Of a stretch of 60,000 nucleotides of DNA, positions 1 to 12,491 are shown piece after piece (the first letter of the stretch is position 1; each line of letters starts with the position of its first letter). The position numbers and the translations under genes are program-made. This DNA comes from Polytrichum commune. Its lineage: Eukaryota; Streptophyta; Polytrichopsida; Polytrichales; Polytrichaceae. The stretch lies in assembly GCA_950295325.1 (NCBI GenBank), contig OX485806.1, positions 4,032,001 through 4,092,000 of the forward strand, given 5' to 3'. Below the pieces are notes generated by a model. The model searched no databases, had not been told where the DNA came from, and saw only the letters and a program-made list of their open reading frames with translations.

Positions 1-1391
1 CAATCATTTCAGAGTGTTTGACTTCAGTGTCTTTGGCAGCCTTTGCAAGTAGCTCTTCTTTCTCCTGATCTTTGAGGTTGAGTTTCTGCATCCACTCTCT
101 CTCAACAACTGCTATAGCTTCCGTGTGGTCAAAAGCAGGGGGAGGTACAAAGCTTTGAGCCCTAAGATACTCCGTTTCTTTTTGTAGTTGTTCAACAGAC
201 TCATTAAGAGCATCTTTCTCCTGAACCAACTTCATGGTGGAATCTCTTGAATTTGTCAGCTGTAAATTGAGGTTCTTGATTGTCTCTTTCAAATGTTTGA
301 TGATAAGCTGAGCCTCCTCCACTGAAAAACTGTTGAATGAGAAACGATGTCAAAGTGATCTTGTTACAATAAAAGCCTCTTTGCAAGAGCTACTGTTTGT
401 ACAGACAACTATCAGTAAAAAATAACATAATGAAAGACAAATAGCAGAAGGGGATCTCCACATTTACATTGGGAAGTTCCCTGCAAATGAATAAATATTC
501 AAAACTTCCCATCACTTTAATCAACAAGCACAATGGCAATAAACTAAACCTGCAGTCCTGCAGACGTGAATCCTGACATCTACAAGTTGGATAGAGTACC
601 CACCTCACATTTTCCTTCTTATCCTCTCGTTTCGGAAGAGCTTGATTTGCAAATTCTTGCAACTTTTGTTTCATTTTATGCCCTCCAGAGTCATGTCGGT
701 CCATTTCTGATTTGGATGGCACTGGCGCAGAAGGCATGCCAAATCTGTCATGTTGCTCATCGTACTTCCCATGTACATTTGAAGTTGCAGGAGTCTTTAT
801 ATAAGGATTAGGGCGATTGGAGTCATATGTTGGATTTAGATGCGGTGGAGCTGAGGAAGGTGCAGAATCAGATTTAGTTCCATAACCAAACCAAGAGCTC
901 TCTGTTGCTGAGGGGAAAGGAGTATCAGTTGGATAAGGAGTCCCTGGACGGGAGTAGGAACCAGAAGCAGGGGGAACATCTTGTGTAGAATTTGACGAAT
1001 TTGACACTGACGGGTACACAGTTGAGGGGGTCTGCGCTATAGGTGGATAGTGATTGGAGGAAGAATGCGAAAGTGAGGGATAGACCGGAGGATACTGCTC
1101 GGGTGGAGAGGTAGACAGGGTTGGATTTGGAGGATAGTGACTTGGTTGAGATGAATAAGGCTGTGATCCATAAGGTGGAGAGTCGTAATTGTTGACTGGA
1201 TTATAATACTGCTCTTGGTATGTGGTGTAAGAATGGTCTCCCGATGGATACGGTTGTTCTGCTGCAGGATAGCGCTCATGTGCAGGAGGAGGAGCTGGAT
1301 ATGGCATACCAGGGACTGTTGAGGTGTAATGATCCGGTTGAGGACCATTGTATGCCTGGTAGCCATAAGGATCATATGGTTGCTGATACAT
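1..1391 (-). CDS. Pro/Tyr/Ser-rich coiled-coil protein, 5' part (3' end off the window)
   Basis: Minus-strand gene whose 3' end lies beyond base 1. The first coding exon runs from the ATG at 1391 to about 609, where the frame meets a GT donor (about 261 codons). It encodes a low-complexity tail rich in P, Y, S and Q, with repeated short PY-type motifs (start MYQQPYDPYGYQ), then a more charged stretch KMKQKLQEFANQALPK. After an intron of about 290 bp a second exon (about 320 down to 1) encodes a strongly heptad-like helical region with motifs LKETIKNLNLQL and VEREWMQKLNLKDQEKEE, predicted coiled coil. The exact acceptor is uncertain: an AG at 322-324 does not give a phase match, while AGs a few bases inside do. 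No catalytic domain is visible. The layout (disordered N-terminus plus coiled coil) would fit a trafficking or scaffold adaptor, but I do not recognise the family and assign no function. Confidence 0.65.
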
Positions 1392-3570
1392 TTTCTAATT
1401 CTGGAAAAGAACTTAACTGAGTTCAATCGAGCTGCTGTAGAGAAGATGTAGGTGACTGAAACCAGCCTTTTCTTTCAGCAATGGTCAATAATGGCACCTC
1501 AATAGCAAATGCAGTTACAGTCTGCACAAAGAAAAGTCATCAAACCTGGTAAGGCATCTGGACAAATGCAACTCCATACAAGCCACACAGGTCCGCAAAG
1601 CATTTCATAAACGAAAATTCTACAACTACATACCAACTGAATTCTTCAATATGAATGTCATGAGATGATTACAAGGTCTTCTCTCCTTGTATTCTTGACT
1701 GATAAAGTCATTTTCGGGTGAGGAGACCCTAATTTTGTTAATATCAGCTTTAACGACGAGACTCGGCTTATAATCACACAAGGAGACCGGCCTTTCTGGT
1801 GGCTGTAACCCATCCATAATCTCTCCAACCTAGTGAGATTTACAAAAAATCTGATGTGTGTCTTCCCATTAGATTGGCATCCGTCAACACAGATCCGCAT
1901 AGCAAATGCTTGCCTTTCCTAGAGAGCAACCCTTTTCACATAATATTCTAGGGTTCAGAAGGAAAGTATCACTCAACCACCAAACAAAAAAACAAAAAAA
2001 ACAAAAAAACAATTCTCTTGCAACTCGAAGGTGTATAAGAATTTCCAAGTATGTCAAACCTTCAAGAGCTGACTCCATCTCTGTAAGGGCTTCACCTCCC
2101 CCAAGAACATTGTAAGATTCACTGCAGATGGTCTCGGAGACACACGCACTAGACGAAATTTATATCGAGATCTACTATCTAAATCCTACTGCTAACCCTC
2201 AAATTTCACTGACATATCCAGTCTCAATATCTTTCAACCAAAAATGCAAGAGATTACTTACGAAGGCCTTCCAAAGACTGCAATCTGCGATGATAACCTG
2301 AACTTTCCAAGGCGATGCTTGTAGGCTGATTACCAACACGTCAAACACCATGCAACTCTCCAAACCTACAAATTCCTATGCAGATCTGTATTATCCTATA
2401 AACGTCTAAATCATAGTGCAGATAAGCAGATCAGCATTCACAGTACTCACAGAATGTTGAGATCGAAGAAGTGCAACACAGTGCACTTGCACTCTTGCTG
2501 CCTTTAGAGAAGCAGCAGGAAGCGTCTTCCCGGTTGCCTCAAGTCACCTCAAGTCTCCTTTCTCAAACCTTGCAGTGTGAAAAGCAACCATTCAAGGACG
2601 TTCTCGACTTAGCTTCATCAACACCTACTTAAGTTACTTTCCAGTCAAAGGCTACCTCCAAGGAGATTTCCGTGAAAGCTGCCACCCAAACCCTTACGGG
2701 CCCCACAGGAACCCTTCCTTCACACAACAGCGTAGGGAGACTTCCTAAACCCCGATGTATGGAATCTCGAGGAACGGGCACGAAAATTGCGACAGTATTA
2801 TTTGATGTGTAATTGAAGTCGTCGACGCGAACGTTGTGAGGAAATTATGTGAATTAGCAGAGCTCCCTGAGGGTTTGGGGTTTGGGACGGTGACCCAATA
2901 GGAACACTTCAAACGTTTCTTCTGTACAGCGGCACAGTACAGGAAGCTTCCGGGTGGTAGATTCATGGTTTGTCGACGAAACGGCAGCACAATTGCGAGA
3001 GAATCGATGTGCGATCGATGTCGTTGATGCGAATCTTGTCATAGACTTTTCAGTAGTATTCCGAGCGCCGAGGTGGTCTAGGGTTTTGAACCAGTCTGCG
3101 CGGGTGTCGGTACAGACGGGCCGGGCTACCGAGCTCTCGTTCCCAAGAGGAGTCCCACTTGCACTAAACCCCCATAATTAGTTGTCTAGAGCTGTCCATG
3201 TTGATAATCTTAGGCATGGTTCACACCCATGGGTATCTTTTCTTAACATCGTGGTTATTTTAAAGTACATGCATGCTTTTGTCCATTGTCAACTTACCTC
3301 ATACATTAAGGGCTGGTTTACACTGTGGACCATGAAAGATGGCCCTTTTCCATGAGCCCTATACCATTTAAAGTCATTAAATATAAGAAGGGTTAAAGGT
3401 TAGTAATCTGATTACAAACAACATTAAAATTTATACAACATTCACATTGGAAAAAAAATCACATAGCAATAGGTTCTTCGTCGTCAAGGTCCACGTGTCT
3501 AGTAAGATACCATTTAGGATGTTAAAAAAATACCTAAATTTGGTGTTGTTTTTTCAAATCTCCATTATTT
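1392..3570. other. Upstream region of the first gene; no further gene seen
   Basis: The interval probably contains the 5' UTR, 5' UTR introns and promoter of the minus-strand coiled-coil gene, because no coding-like frame is present and pyrimidine and A-rich tracts (A-rich near 1985-2010) resemble intronic sequence. About 2770-2840 and 2975-3050 hold a diverged direct repeat around the words gtcgtcgacgcgaacgttgt and gtcgttgatgcgaatcttgt, spaced about 205 bp. From 3180 onward the sequence is AT-rich and featureless. Confidence 0.4.
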
Positions 3571-3576
3571 CATGAC

Positions 3577-4787
3577 AATCTTGAATTGGATTGTCCCTTG
3601 CAATTCCTAATACACTCTCCAAGTTCTTCGTTAACATTCTATTCCTATGTTTTGTCTTTGGACGATTTTGCACAAAAAATGCTCTTTCACAAGTTGCCAT
3701 GCTAATACATTACACTCTAGCATTCCCATCAAAAGTTACCAAATTCCCACATTTTACCTTCAATGTAGTATTCCAAATTATCATTGCCCATAATGCTTTA
3801 AATCTTTTATCCGACTAATCCATTATTGCTTGTAATCATAACGGAGCTTATCAAATGAGAGATTTTCCCCCATTTAAGTTTCTACTTAACATCATATTGA
3901 GCACATAACAATTCTAAATCAAGCACACCCTTGTTAACTAAACATACTTGACGTGAAGGCATGTTGGTTGAACTTAATATACAAAAAGCAGTCATAATGT
4001 GATTGTCATCAAATCCAACTCTCAATGCTTCACATATAGCTAGAGCAAATTACTTTTGAAAAACCAAAGCATCTAATAGATCTTGCCCCATTCTATATCG
4101 TATTAATTCCACGTCATGAAACTTGACACCCCTAATCTCACTAGATAGTCTCCTTTAGATTTCCACCTTATGGACCAAGTTCTGGGAGTATATGATATGT
4201 GATGTCATCATTGCATGTATCACAATTAAAATCCATAGTCTCCTCAATGAAAAACATACAAATTTGAATAATGTCCGTCTTCACTGCTGAACCTATTGTT
4301 ATGATATCTATAAATTTATGTTGGAATATGGGGGATAACGTTAACAAGATATGAGAAATATCATCTAAGAAATACAAATATAGATATACTTGAAAAGTAC
4401 ATAATTTAATGTAGATTATTTATCCGGAACCATCGTCCACAACATCCGCGTTGTCATAGAAATATATTAGAACATTCTTCAGATAATCACATAAGATTAT
4501 CACAGCTTGTCACCATGACAACTACATATATTTTTAAACATTTTAAAGAATCAACAAGTTATTCTTGTAAATACAACCAATTTTTTTAAAATCATGATTT
4601 TTTTTATTTGTGTGCCAATCAAACTCAAAAGTGTATTTATTTTCTTTGACAAATCTTTATAAGTATAGGTTTTTGTAGTATCCACCGTTGCCAAATTTGT
4701 CCTATAAACTACACAATGCATTGATGTGAGGAAGGGGTTCACTTTTTGTTTCATCCTTGTTGCAACACCATTTCTTTTGCATGTCAT
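3577..4787 (-). pseudogene. Decayed hAT-like transposase (DUF4371/ZNF862-like)
   Basis: Three separated minus-strand patches read in the right order for a hAT-type transposase. At 4551-4787 the frame includes NPFLTSMHCVVYRTNLAT followed by YKDLSKKINTLLSLIG, the characteristic 'MHCvaHRtNLA' region of the ZNF862-like branch. At 4168-4377 it includes LSPIFQHKFIDI and MFFIEETMDFN. At about 3577-3830, through many stops, a pattern like the C-terminal dimerisation region (EELGECIRNCKGQS) is still visible. Many in-frame stops and indels show that it is dead. Terminal inverted repeats and target-site duplications were not identified. Family identity rests on recalled motif patterns and is moderately secure; the element boundaries are not. 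Confidence 0.5.
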
Positions 4788-4799
4788 TATTGTTGCTTC

Positions 4800-6250
4800 A
4801 TTAGAACCAACCCTATACTCTTATCAAAGTCTACTCCTCATTCCCTCAGGGAGGTGACCATTGGATTTTTAGAAACCACGTGAGATGAAAAAAACAGGGT
4901 CAGTTTAATTCATTTAGGGTCAATTTTATAATTTCGTTAGATCTACCATAGCATTGGAAATATATCCCCTACATGATTATATGTAAGATAAGGTGGTGGG
5001 TGATTTATCTATTTTAAAAATCAATGAGAAAAATGTTATAGACATAGACATGGAAAACTAATTTCGTTGAGTGTCCTAAAATCACAATAGCAATTGACAT
5101 TCATTGGAATCAAACCAAGTGGCATCACATAACTTCAACAATGTCTTCACGCAACATCAATCTCGTTCATGGTCTCAAAACAATACAAACATGATTTTTC
5201 TCCACAAGTCATGCTAACACACTACCAAAAAAATGGGAATGAGACAAGCAAAAGTCAAACAACACGCTCAAAGCAAACACAAGGACCACAAAAGCCACTA
5301 CATCACGTATGGCAGTTTATCAAAACTGTCATTGTTTGCAAAGAGATAATAGTTGGGGCCATGTGTTGTCAAGAATGCATCTACACAAGTAAAGTGATAC
5401 ACTAATTGCATAAGATCCACCTTCTCATATCCAATCAAAAGACTTCTCGAAACTTCAGTGCTTGGATACAAACCTCTAAGTCTCTACTGGACAATCTTCT
5501 TAAGATCTTTGTTCTCCGTGAGGCATTGTCTTTTGCTTTAGGATTTAACGAGTTTCATCCCCCCTTTCTTTCCATTGCATAGAATTATTACTTGAGACTA
5601 GGCTCGATTCGAGAGCTTTGCCTTCAGTGGTGAGTTAGAGCATTCAAACTTCAAACCCAAAACCCTAACCCCACGGGGGGGGGGGTAGTCATTGGTTGGA
5701 GTAGCAATATACATGTGAACAAATGATAGGGTATTTTAAAAACATGGGGGCTAAAAATTATAAATGGACTTAAGAGTAATATAGGGTATCAAAAATGGCA
5801 CTGGACATCTTTAAAGTACTATAGGGTATGGAATAATAGATAATTTGGAATTATAAGTAATGCAAGCCATTTTTCTAGTAACCCAAAGTAGAAATTTACA
5901 TAATGATAGCATGTGAAAAAATAAAAAAATTGAAAGTAATACCCCCCTATAAAATAGTGGTTGTTCACACCTATATCCTTAATTTTTTAACACACTGCTC
6001 CCCCCCCCCCCCCCGAGCCTAACCCCAAACCCTCGTTTCCCTGCCCCCCTCTCCTCCCCCTTTGCTTCACTACAATAGCGGCAAGAGTAGCAACAATGAG
6101 AAACAACCAACAACAACGAGCAACAACATCCAACAACCAACAACATCAACGAGTATGTGGATTAGCAACGACAACAACCACCAACGACTCCATGTGGTGG
6201 ATCATGAGTTTCTAGTTGTTGATCAAGAAGACGTGTTCGGATTAGGGTTA
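4800..6250. other. AT-rich intergenic stretch with homopolymer runs
   Basis: No coding region is supported. There is a G-run at about 5677-5687 and a long C-run at about 6000-6014. The segment at 6062-6250 is rich in CAA/AAC codons and gives a short Asn/Gln-rich frame that I regard as low-complexity sequence rather than a gene. Confidence 0.4.
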
Positions 6251-6261
6251 AGGAATGCACA

Positions 6262-6435
6262 AGAGATCTTAAACCCTTTTAATATTACTAGTTATAGATG
6301 AACGGGATGAGTTTGAGAATTAAGCGGTTGAGGTTGGAGTTAGGGGAGGCAGAATAAATCTTAAACCCTTGTAATATTACTAGTTACATATGAACGGGAT
6401 GAGTTTGAGAATTTACCGGTTTAGGATTGGGACTT
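6262..6435. repeat. Tandem duplication, unit about 94 bp
   Basis: The segment starting at 6263 (atcttaaacccttttaatat) is repeated at about 6357 (atcttaaacccttgtaatat). Both copies continue through actagtta...atgaacgggatgagtttgag into a related tail. A fragment of a third copy (actagttacatatga) lies near 6479. Confidence 0.7.
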
Positions 6436-6890
6436 CAAGAAACTTCCTATTTACAAATGATTCAAATCAAGAAAAATACTAGTTACATATGAGGAGGGGG
6501 AAGGCATGTGTCCCCTCTACCCTCACATGCTCTCATGAGTAACAACAATAGCATCAACTATTTGAACTACGACTACTGGTGGTGGGGTTTTTTCGAGTAT
6601 GGACTTTCTTCCTCGAAGGTGGAGGTTGAATGGATGTTGGAAGTTCAACAATAGCCCCGCCATTACAATTGCCCGTGATTTTTTAAATTGATTGCAGTCA
6701 TATTTTTTTAGCATTTTTGTGATGAATTTGTTGAAATTTATTTTGAATTTTTGATATTTGTGGGTTTCCGTGTTGCAAGAACATACCTTTTGCGAGCCAT
6801 GCTTTTAAACATAGGAACACTTGAATTTTTGTTTGATGTTGCTATCTTGGCAACTCTTGTTATTGAATCTTGTATTACTGACTCAATAGG

Positions 6891-8659
6891 CTAATATGTA
6901 TCCACATTGTCATCTTTGTTGATGTTATGTGGTTCAACCTCCTCGAATTCAATTTCAAACAAATGTGTCGTCATGTTCAAGTTCATAGCTGTCATTTGAA
7001 ATGAAGGTTCAAAAGCTTGCAACAAACCACATTGGTGCCACCCTTTTATAATTGCCTCCACTATTTGCTTGCTTTGTATAGCCAACCACATAGATGAAGC
7101 TTCGATGCTTTTATTTTAGTATCAACCTTCACATCTTTTGTTGCCTTGTGTTTGGGTTTTTGGATAATGTCATATGATGTGTAGGTTCAAATGCTTGTTG
7201 AAATTCATGTTTGAAAGGCTTTTGTAAAACAATATCAGTTGGTTGGTAGACACTTGTACAACATGTTGGCACAAAATTGATAAGGATTTTGGATGGTTGA
7301 TCTTCATCCAAGACTTGAACTCCTTGGACTTGTGCATACTCCAACAATTTATTAATTAGATCAATTTAGTCTCCTTTGGTGAGCCCAAATGCTCAATTTG
7401 TTCTTGTCTATATGTTTGTAAAATCTTGGTCACAAAGTCCTTGCATGTTTCAACATTTTACCAATGACTCTCTGAAAATATAAAATACCATCCAGCTTGC
7501 TCACAATCATTTTGCCCAATATTTTGCACAAGTAAGCAATTTGTGGTTGTCCCTATGAATATGGATTAGAAATGTATGATGTTGCCATCTGTTGTAGATG
7601 ATGTTGACACTATAATATGCCTCTTGTCATCTACTCCATAATCATGTATATGTTTTGAACCTTTAACATTTTATGTATAGGCACCTCCTCTAAGGATTAG
7701 GTGTATATCTGTCTAATTTGTGTTAACAAATAATTTTGGGGAGTTTGAGTAAGCCTTGACAAGATAGGTAACCCTTGGTGCCATCTTCAACCCTCGTTTT
7801 TCCCAATTTGTCGGTAGTTTTCTTGCAATCCATGTAATCTTCATGTAACTCTAGTTTAAGTGGTTTTTCACAAATGGCCTTAACCAAATTAAATTGACCT
7901 TGAAAGCTCTGCTGCCATCTTGTTGAAGTATTTGAGGTTGTCTAGTTTCAATAAGGGTTGTAATTGTTGTTCGCACTGAATATACAAATAAAGGTTATCG
8001 TGCATCTCTAAGTCTTTGGAACATTACAACAATCTCTTCCTCTAATCCAAGAAACTCTGATATAACATATTTATGTTGAGAACCTTCAATAAATGAAGAC
8101 TTCTCATCATAATTTTTTCTTCTCACTTTTTTATTTCAAATATCTAGAAGTGGTAAACAAGCTGAAGAGTGTTCCTCTTGTAAGATCATCATAGACACTT
8201 CCAATATGCCCTAGAAGCTTGTATTTTGATTGTAGATACCCAAGAGCAATAATGTAATTCTTATACATTTTCATTGCAACATGTATAGGATCCCAAAGGG
8301 GAGGCATGAACCAGTTTCTATACTTGCATCTCACATGAGTTTTTTTTATTTGAACCTTTTCCTTGTGGTTTTTCCTCTTTTGGTATCAACACAACTATTT
8401 GTAACTTCTTCTTGGGTCTCCCAACAAGTTGTTTGACAACCTCCTTCTCCATAGCTTTTTCCAGCTCCAATATTTTGCCTAAGCTCTCAAATTCACTCTC
8501 CACATGTACATGCATTTCCTCTCTAACAATGGATTTAAACATACATTGTAATGTCTTATGCCTTGCCATTGTCATTTTTCTCAAACTAAATTTTTCACAA
8601 ACACCATAGCAACATAGTCTCTTACAAAGACCACTCCGTATAACTCTCACACAAAGCAA
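6891..8659 (-). pseudogene. Decayed pogo/DDE_1-superfamily transposase
   Basis: Minus-strand patches are collinear with a pogo-like DDE_1 transposase. At 8131-8334 the frame reads YRNWFMPPLWDPIHVAMKMY, an N-terminal patch of this family. Around 7780-7880 a patch like LPTNWEKRGLKMAPRV occurs, and near 7560-7640 one like GVDDKRHIIVS. At 7480-7520 AGWYFIFSESHW is readable. At 7129-7347 the frame reads FVPTCCTSVYQPTDIVLQKPFKHEF, the typical C-terminal catalytic-region context (..P.cTS..QP.Dv.lqrPfK..). The C-terminal patch at 6891-7091 (IKGWHQCGLLQAFEPSFQ) follows. The copy has numerous frameshifts and stops. The upstream patch at 8318-8659 (lysine-rich, GRPKKKLQ) may be its N-terminus. Boundaries were not determined. 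Confidence 0.6.
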
Positions 8660-9449
8660 AATTTGTTGCCTAACAAAACCCTGACATACAAGTAAAAGAC
8701 AAACTTTAGGGTAAGGAATGTTGGTTACGAGAAGTGTTTAGGTTAATCATGGTCATCATAGATGAAATGAGAAAAACCATCCATGAATTATAGAAATGAC
8801 TTGGATGAATGTCTGACTTGTTTTAAATTACATTTTGAATTTGCCCAATTTTGAAATATTATTTTATGGGTTGCCTAACTTACTTTCGCACTTCAATTAA
8901 TTGTTAGGCACAAAGGTGCCCAAGCTGTTGGAGAGCTACGGAAGTATTTTGTCCACTATTTGGTATTTGTACGATTTATTATAAAAAAATTGTACCAAAC
9001 ATTAGCCTCTCTAAAAAAATCATCAATAAATATAGGGTGCTAATAAATATGTCAAAGTAGTTTTTTATCTACAAATAGGGAGGAAAAAGATATTGAGACA
9101 TGCATAAATATCCCCTCATTAAATATCCCATTATCGCACGTGGTTACGAAACGTAAGGGGGTGTGATTGCCCCGAGCTCAACCCCTCATACTTTGTGTAA
9201 GTATTTCAAAAATGATATATGTGTTATACAAACCATCTTTAATGTGCAGTTTGCCTAGAAATACACATATAGGAAGACCATCCTCAACAAATGAAGCAAA
9301 TACAATTAAAGGAAATGCCACCAATATATTCATAAACTCATCAATCATAATTATAAGAAAATCTTAGAGTCCTCAACTTTATCTAGGATTTTCTTTTAGA
9401 CAACTGATGAAATACAAAAAAAATGATCTTACTATAATTTTATTTATTA
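8660..9449. other. No gene seen; probably 5' part of the decayed Ty3/gypsy element
   Basis: The interval is AT-rich, has no convincing coding frame, and lies immediately upstream of the first recognisable gag remnant of the + strand Ty3/gypsy element. A 5' LTR and leader would be expected here but I could not delimit them. Confidence 0.3.
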
Positions 9450-11790
9450 TACAAAGTTAACATTTGAGGCTAAGAAAATGTTGAGTTAGCAAGAGAGAAG
9501 AAATCTTCATTTGATGTCTCTCGTAGAGATCATAACAGTGGGATTAAGCTTGGGAATTGGAAGAAGTCCCCAGGGTTTCCATGCATGGAAGGGCAAAACA
9601 ACGGCTGAATGAACATGAAACTCAACTACAAAGACCAAGGATAGCATCCAAAAAAAAGGTTTGTGTTATAATCGTCACGAGTTAGGGCACCTTGCTCAAG
9701 ATTGTTTGCGACCAACTAGCAAACACCCCAAACAATTGACGACATTGACGATGGAGAAAGAAACACCAATCATGTCTAAGTCCAAATAGATAGTTCATGT
9801 GTTTGATGCAATTTGTGAGGAGATGGTAACGAGTCACCCTACAATGTTCCACGTTCAAGGGGCCATTGGTAATCAATCAACTTCTATATTGATTGATTTA
9901 GGGTCAACACATAGCTTGATGTTGTCAAAGTTTGCATCAAAGTTAGGATTGCCGGTCACCAAGATAGAACCTTGCAAGGTTTTCTTACCCATTCGTGAGT
10001 CAAGCTCAATTGAATGTTGAGATTGAAGTTTGGCCTATGACATTGCAAGAATCGCCAAACCATTGCAAATTTTGAAGTTTAAAGTCAATATGACATCATA
10101 TTGGGAATGTTGTGGCTGAAAGTTGTGGAAGCACGTATTGCTTGCAAACATGAAGAGCTTTATGACAAAGTTTCCAATGGCAAACCCTTCAAGATCAAAG
10201 ATAAGATAGTCCAATCTAAATTACCTTTAATTTATGCTAAACATATGAAAAGATGTTTAAGAAAGAAACAAGAAGTCTTTGCAATTGATATTTGTAAGGT
10301 TTTAGATGATTCTAAACCTAATTGCAAAGAAACAATGGTTGTTGAGGTTTTTCTTGCAAATCTCATGATATATTCCCTGAAGGGTTGCCATGGATGCCAC
10401 CTGAAAGAAAGGCATATCATGCTATCAACTTCATGTTTGGTGTGACACCAATAGTAAACCACCCTATAGATATTATTTTCAAGAGAATGTTGAATTGAAT
10501 ACTCAACGATTTTTTTGTGTGAAATAAATGGTACATAAGACCTAGCAAATCTTCGTGGGGCGCTCTTGTGTTATTTCAAAAGAAGAAAGATGGTAGTTTG
10601 AGCCTCTGTGTGGATTATAAAGGTTTACACAAGTCTACCATCAAGAACAAATGTCCACTATTTATATTTGATGAATTAGTTCACCAACTATGGGAGGTTA
10701 GAAGTTTTCAAGTAATCAAATTTGATTGTTGATTGAACACAATCAACAATTCATAGATTGAAAGTTTGGCATTGCTATCTATTAGGTAGTGAATTTAAGA
10801 TTGAGAATGATAGCTGCGGTATTTAACCAATCAAGCTAGTTTAAATCAAAAACAAAGTCATTGGATGTAATTGATGCAAATTTTTAATTTTGAGATCCAA
10901 CATGTCAAAGGAAAAGAAAATGTGGCGTAGATTCTTTGTCACATAGACCATTTGTAAATGTTGTATTTTTGTGTGAAAGATACTATGCTTGATAACATCA
11001 AGCAATTAAATAAAGGGTGATATGTTCTTTTCTATGCCTTTTGAGAGTTTGTCGAAATAATCTAAGACAAAATATGAAAATGATAATTTTTTTATCTATG
11101 TCCTTGGTACGGGAATTTGATATTATACCTCTAAAGTTTGTGTACTAGATGCAGGAGCTCATGGGAAAAAAAAAACCTCCATAATTGTCACGATATTGGA
11201 CCTATCTCAAGTCCTCCGAGGTTTCAAAAAACATATGTAGTAGTGAAGAAATTATACTATTTTTGGCCAAGGTTGAAGAGAATTTTGAGAAATTATGTTG
11301 AGAGACGTTTGTTGTGTCAAATGAACAAAATGAAACATCCAAGGTTGTAGTAGCATAGGGATGAGTCCATTTTATGCTATGTATGGTCAAGAATGTTGCA
11401 CCTCTATATTTGTAGCAAATCTAAACTCCACAATTGAGAGTTTGAATCAAATGATTCAAGAAATGTATGATGTCTTGGAATGTCCTAAGCAATGTATGTG
11501 AGTGCACAAGAGAGGTCCAAGTTTTCAAAAAAAGAGTTTGAGAGAATTTGAGGTTGGCCAAAAGATATTTTTGATTATTACACTAAACACTCGGGGCTAA
11601 AACTTGGACAATCCATAAAGTTGTCTCCTAGATTTTGTGGTTCATTTAAGATATTGAAGAGAATTGGTCAATTCAACTTGCCTAAGGACCGGAAAATTCA
11701 TAACATTTTCCATGTAGGTTTTTTGAGAAGATATGTGTCCAATCCCTATCATGTACTTCCAAATTTATGTTAGGTAGCTCCTAAGGGTGA
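9450..11790 (+). pseudogene. Decayed chromodomain Ty3/gypsy gag-pol, left part
   Basis: Patches of a Ty3/gypsy polyprotein occur in order on the plus strand. The end of gag carries a zinc knuckle near 9660 (CYNRHELGHLAQDC; the second Cys is replaced by Arg). A retropepsin patch follows at 9799-10020 (LIDLGSTHS in place of a D-S/T-G centre). RT fragments are at 10550-10740 (GALVLFQKKKDGSLSLCVDY, then IKNKCPLFIFDEL). A remnant of the RNase H to integrase junction lies near 10890-10930 (FEIQHVKGKENV). The integrase zinc-binding patch is at 11190-11340 (FQKTYVVVKKLYYFWPRLK). A C-terminal integrase patch is at 11540-11760 (LSPRFCGSFKILKRIG, IHNIFHVGFLRRY). Most of the RT and the DDE core are deleted or unreadable. 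The frame continues at 27726 beyond a large insertion, so this is the oldest layer of the nest. Confidence 0.8.
11777..11790. repeat. Target-site duplication of the LINE, left copy
   Basis: The 14-bp word gctcctaagggtga is present here and at 27726-27739, exactly at the two ends of the LINE. Deleting everything between the copies rejoins the reading frame of the older Ty3/gypsy element. Confidence 0.85.
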
Positions 11791-11805
11791 AGAAGAAGAA
11801 GAAGA

Positions 11806-11832
11806 ACTCCGGTCCCTACCAGGGACCGGAGT
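11806..11832 (-). other. Perfect hairpin at the LINE 3' terminus
   Basis: The arms actccggtccct (11806-11817) and agggaccggagt (11821-11832) are exact reverse complements around a 3-nt loop. The hairpin sits directly inside the TTC-repeat tail. In 'stringent' LINEs the RT recognises a terminal stem-loop followed by a short repeat, so this is the likely RT-recognition hairpin (inference). Confidence 0.75.
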
Positions 11833-12104
11833 GAATAAAGTGTCTGTTCGTAGGACAGCCGTGGCCGTACCCCAGGGTAGTGGCGTTGGGTGTAATACTA
11901 CTTCACCCTTTGCAGGGAGTAGACACTATGTTAGTAACTGATGGTTTAACCGGTTAAACCGGGGGGGGGGGGGAGGGGGGTGTGTTAAGGTGCATGGGTT
12001 TTGATTTAGAATTTTGCGGGTCTTGCTACTTTGTTTGAGGCGAGAAGAGTGCGTATTTGTTTGGAGTATAAGTGGTGTTTGGTTGTATAGTTGGTCGCCA
12101 AGTC

Positions 12105-12180
12105 ATGGTTCCAAGGTTGGTTGGATAAGGATGTGCGTGTTATATTAATACGGTCCGGGTTCGATTCGCGTTGAATCCGT
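12105..12180 (+). other. tRNA-like Pol III box A/box B pair (possible SINE head)
   Basis: A box-A-like word tggttggataagg (about 12118-12130) and a box-B-like word ggttcgattcg (about 12157-12167) are spaced as in tRNA genes and tRNA-derived SINEs. No cloverleaf can be completed, so this is not called a tRNA gene. It may be a SINE inserted in the LINE 3' UTR, in antisense to the LINE, or a chance match. Confidence 0.35.
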
Positions 12181-12402
12181 CTGAGCGTGTTAGTGCAATA
12201 CACTTTGACTTGGTGTTGCAAGTGAGTTAATCATAGGCAGGAAAGTTGTGCCAGCCAACCGGCTACTCCCCGCCTTTTTGAGCTATAGGTGGTAACTTAA
12301 TAACTAGTGGTCTGACCACTACCCCTCTCACTATTAGTTTTTACCAGTTAGCCGGTATCATGGACTATTAGGGGGGGGGTGGGGTGATTGTATTGGGTTT
12401 AA

Positions 12403-12490
12403 GATATATATATATATATATATATAATATATATATAATATATATAATATATATAATATATATAATATATAATATATAATATATATAATT
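12403..12490. repeat. AT microsatellite
   Basis: Interrupted (TA)n and (TAATA)n repeats run over about 88 bp immediately downstream of the LINE coding region. Confidence 0.9.
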
Positions 12491-12491
12491 T

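Larger units (their letters stand above)
11791..12491 (-). other. LINE 3' UTR with hairpin, palindrome and (TTC)n tail
   Basis: Non-coding 3' end of the LINE (reading right to left). It contains an AT microsatellite at about 12403-12490 next to the stop codon. An 18-bp perfect palindrome ggtttaaccggttaaacc lies at 11943-11960 beside a G-run (11961-11980). A 12-bp perfect hairpin is at 11806-11832, and a GAA repeat (TTC on the element strand) at 11788-11806 abuts the target-site duplication. G-runs also occur at about 12371-12379. A tRNA-like box pair is described separately. Confidence 0.65.

Noticed and set aside
1037-1426. Alternative minus-strand frame inside the first exon
   Set aside because: It is out of register with the Pro/Tyr-rich frame, which continues the low-complexity pattern and has better start and splice context.
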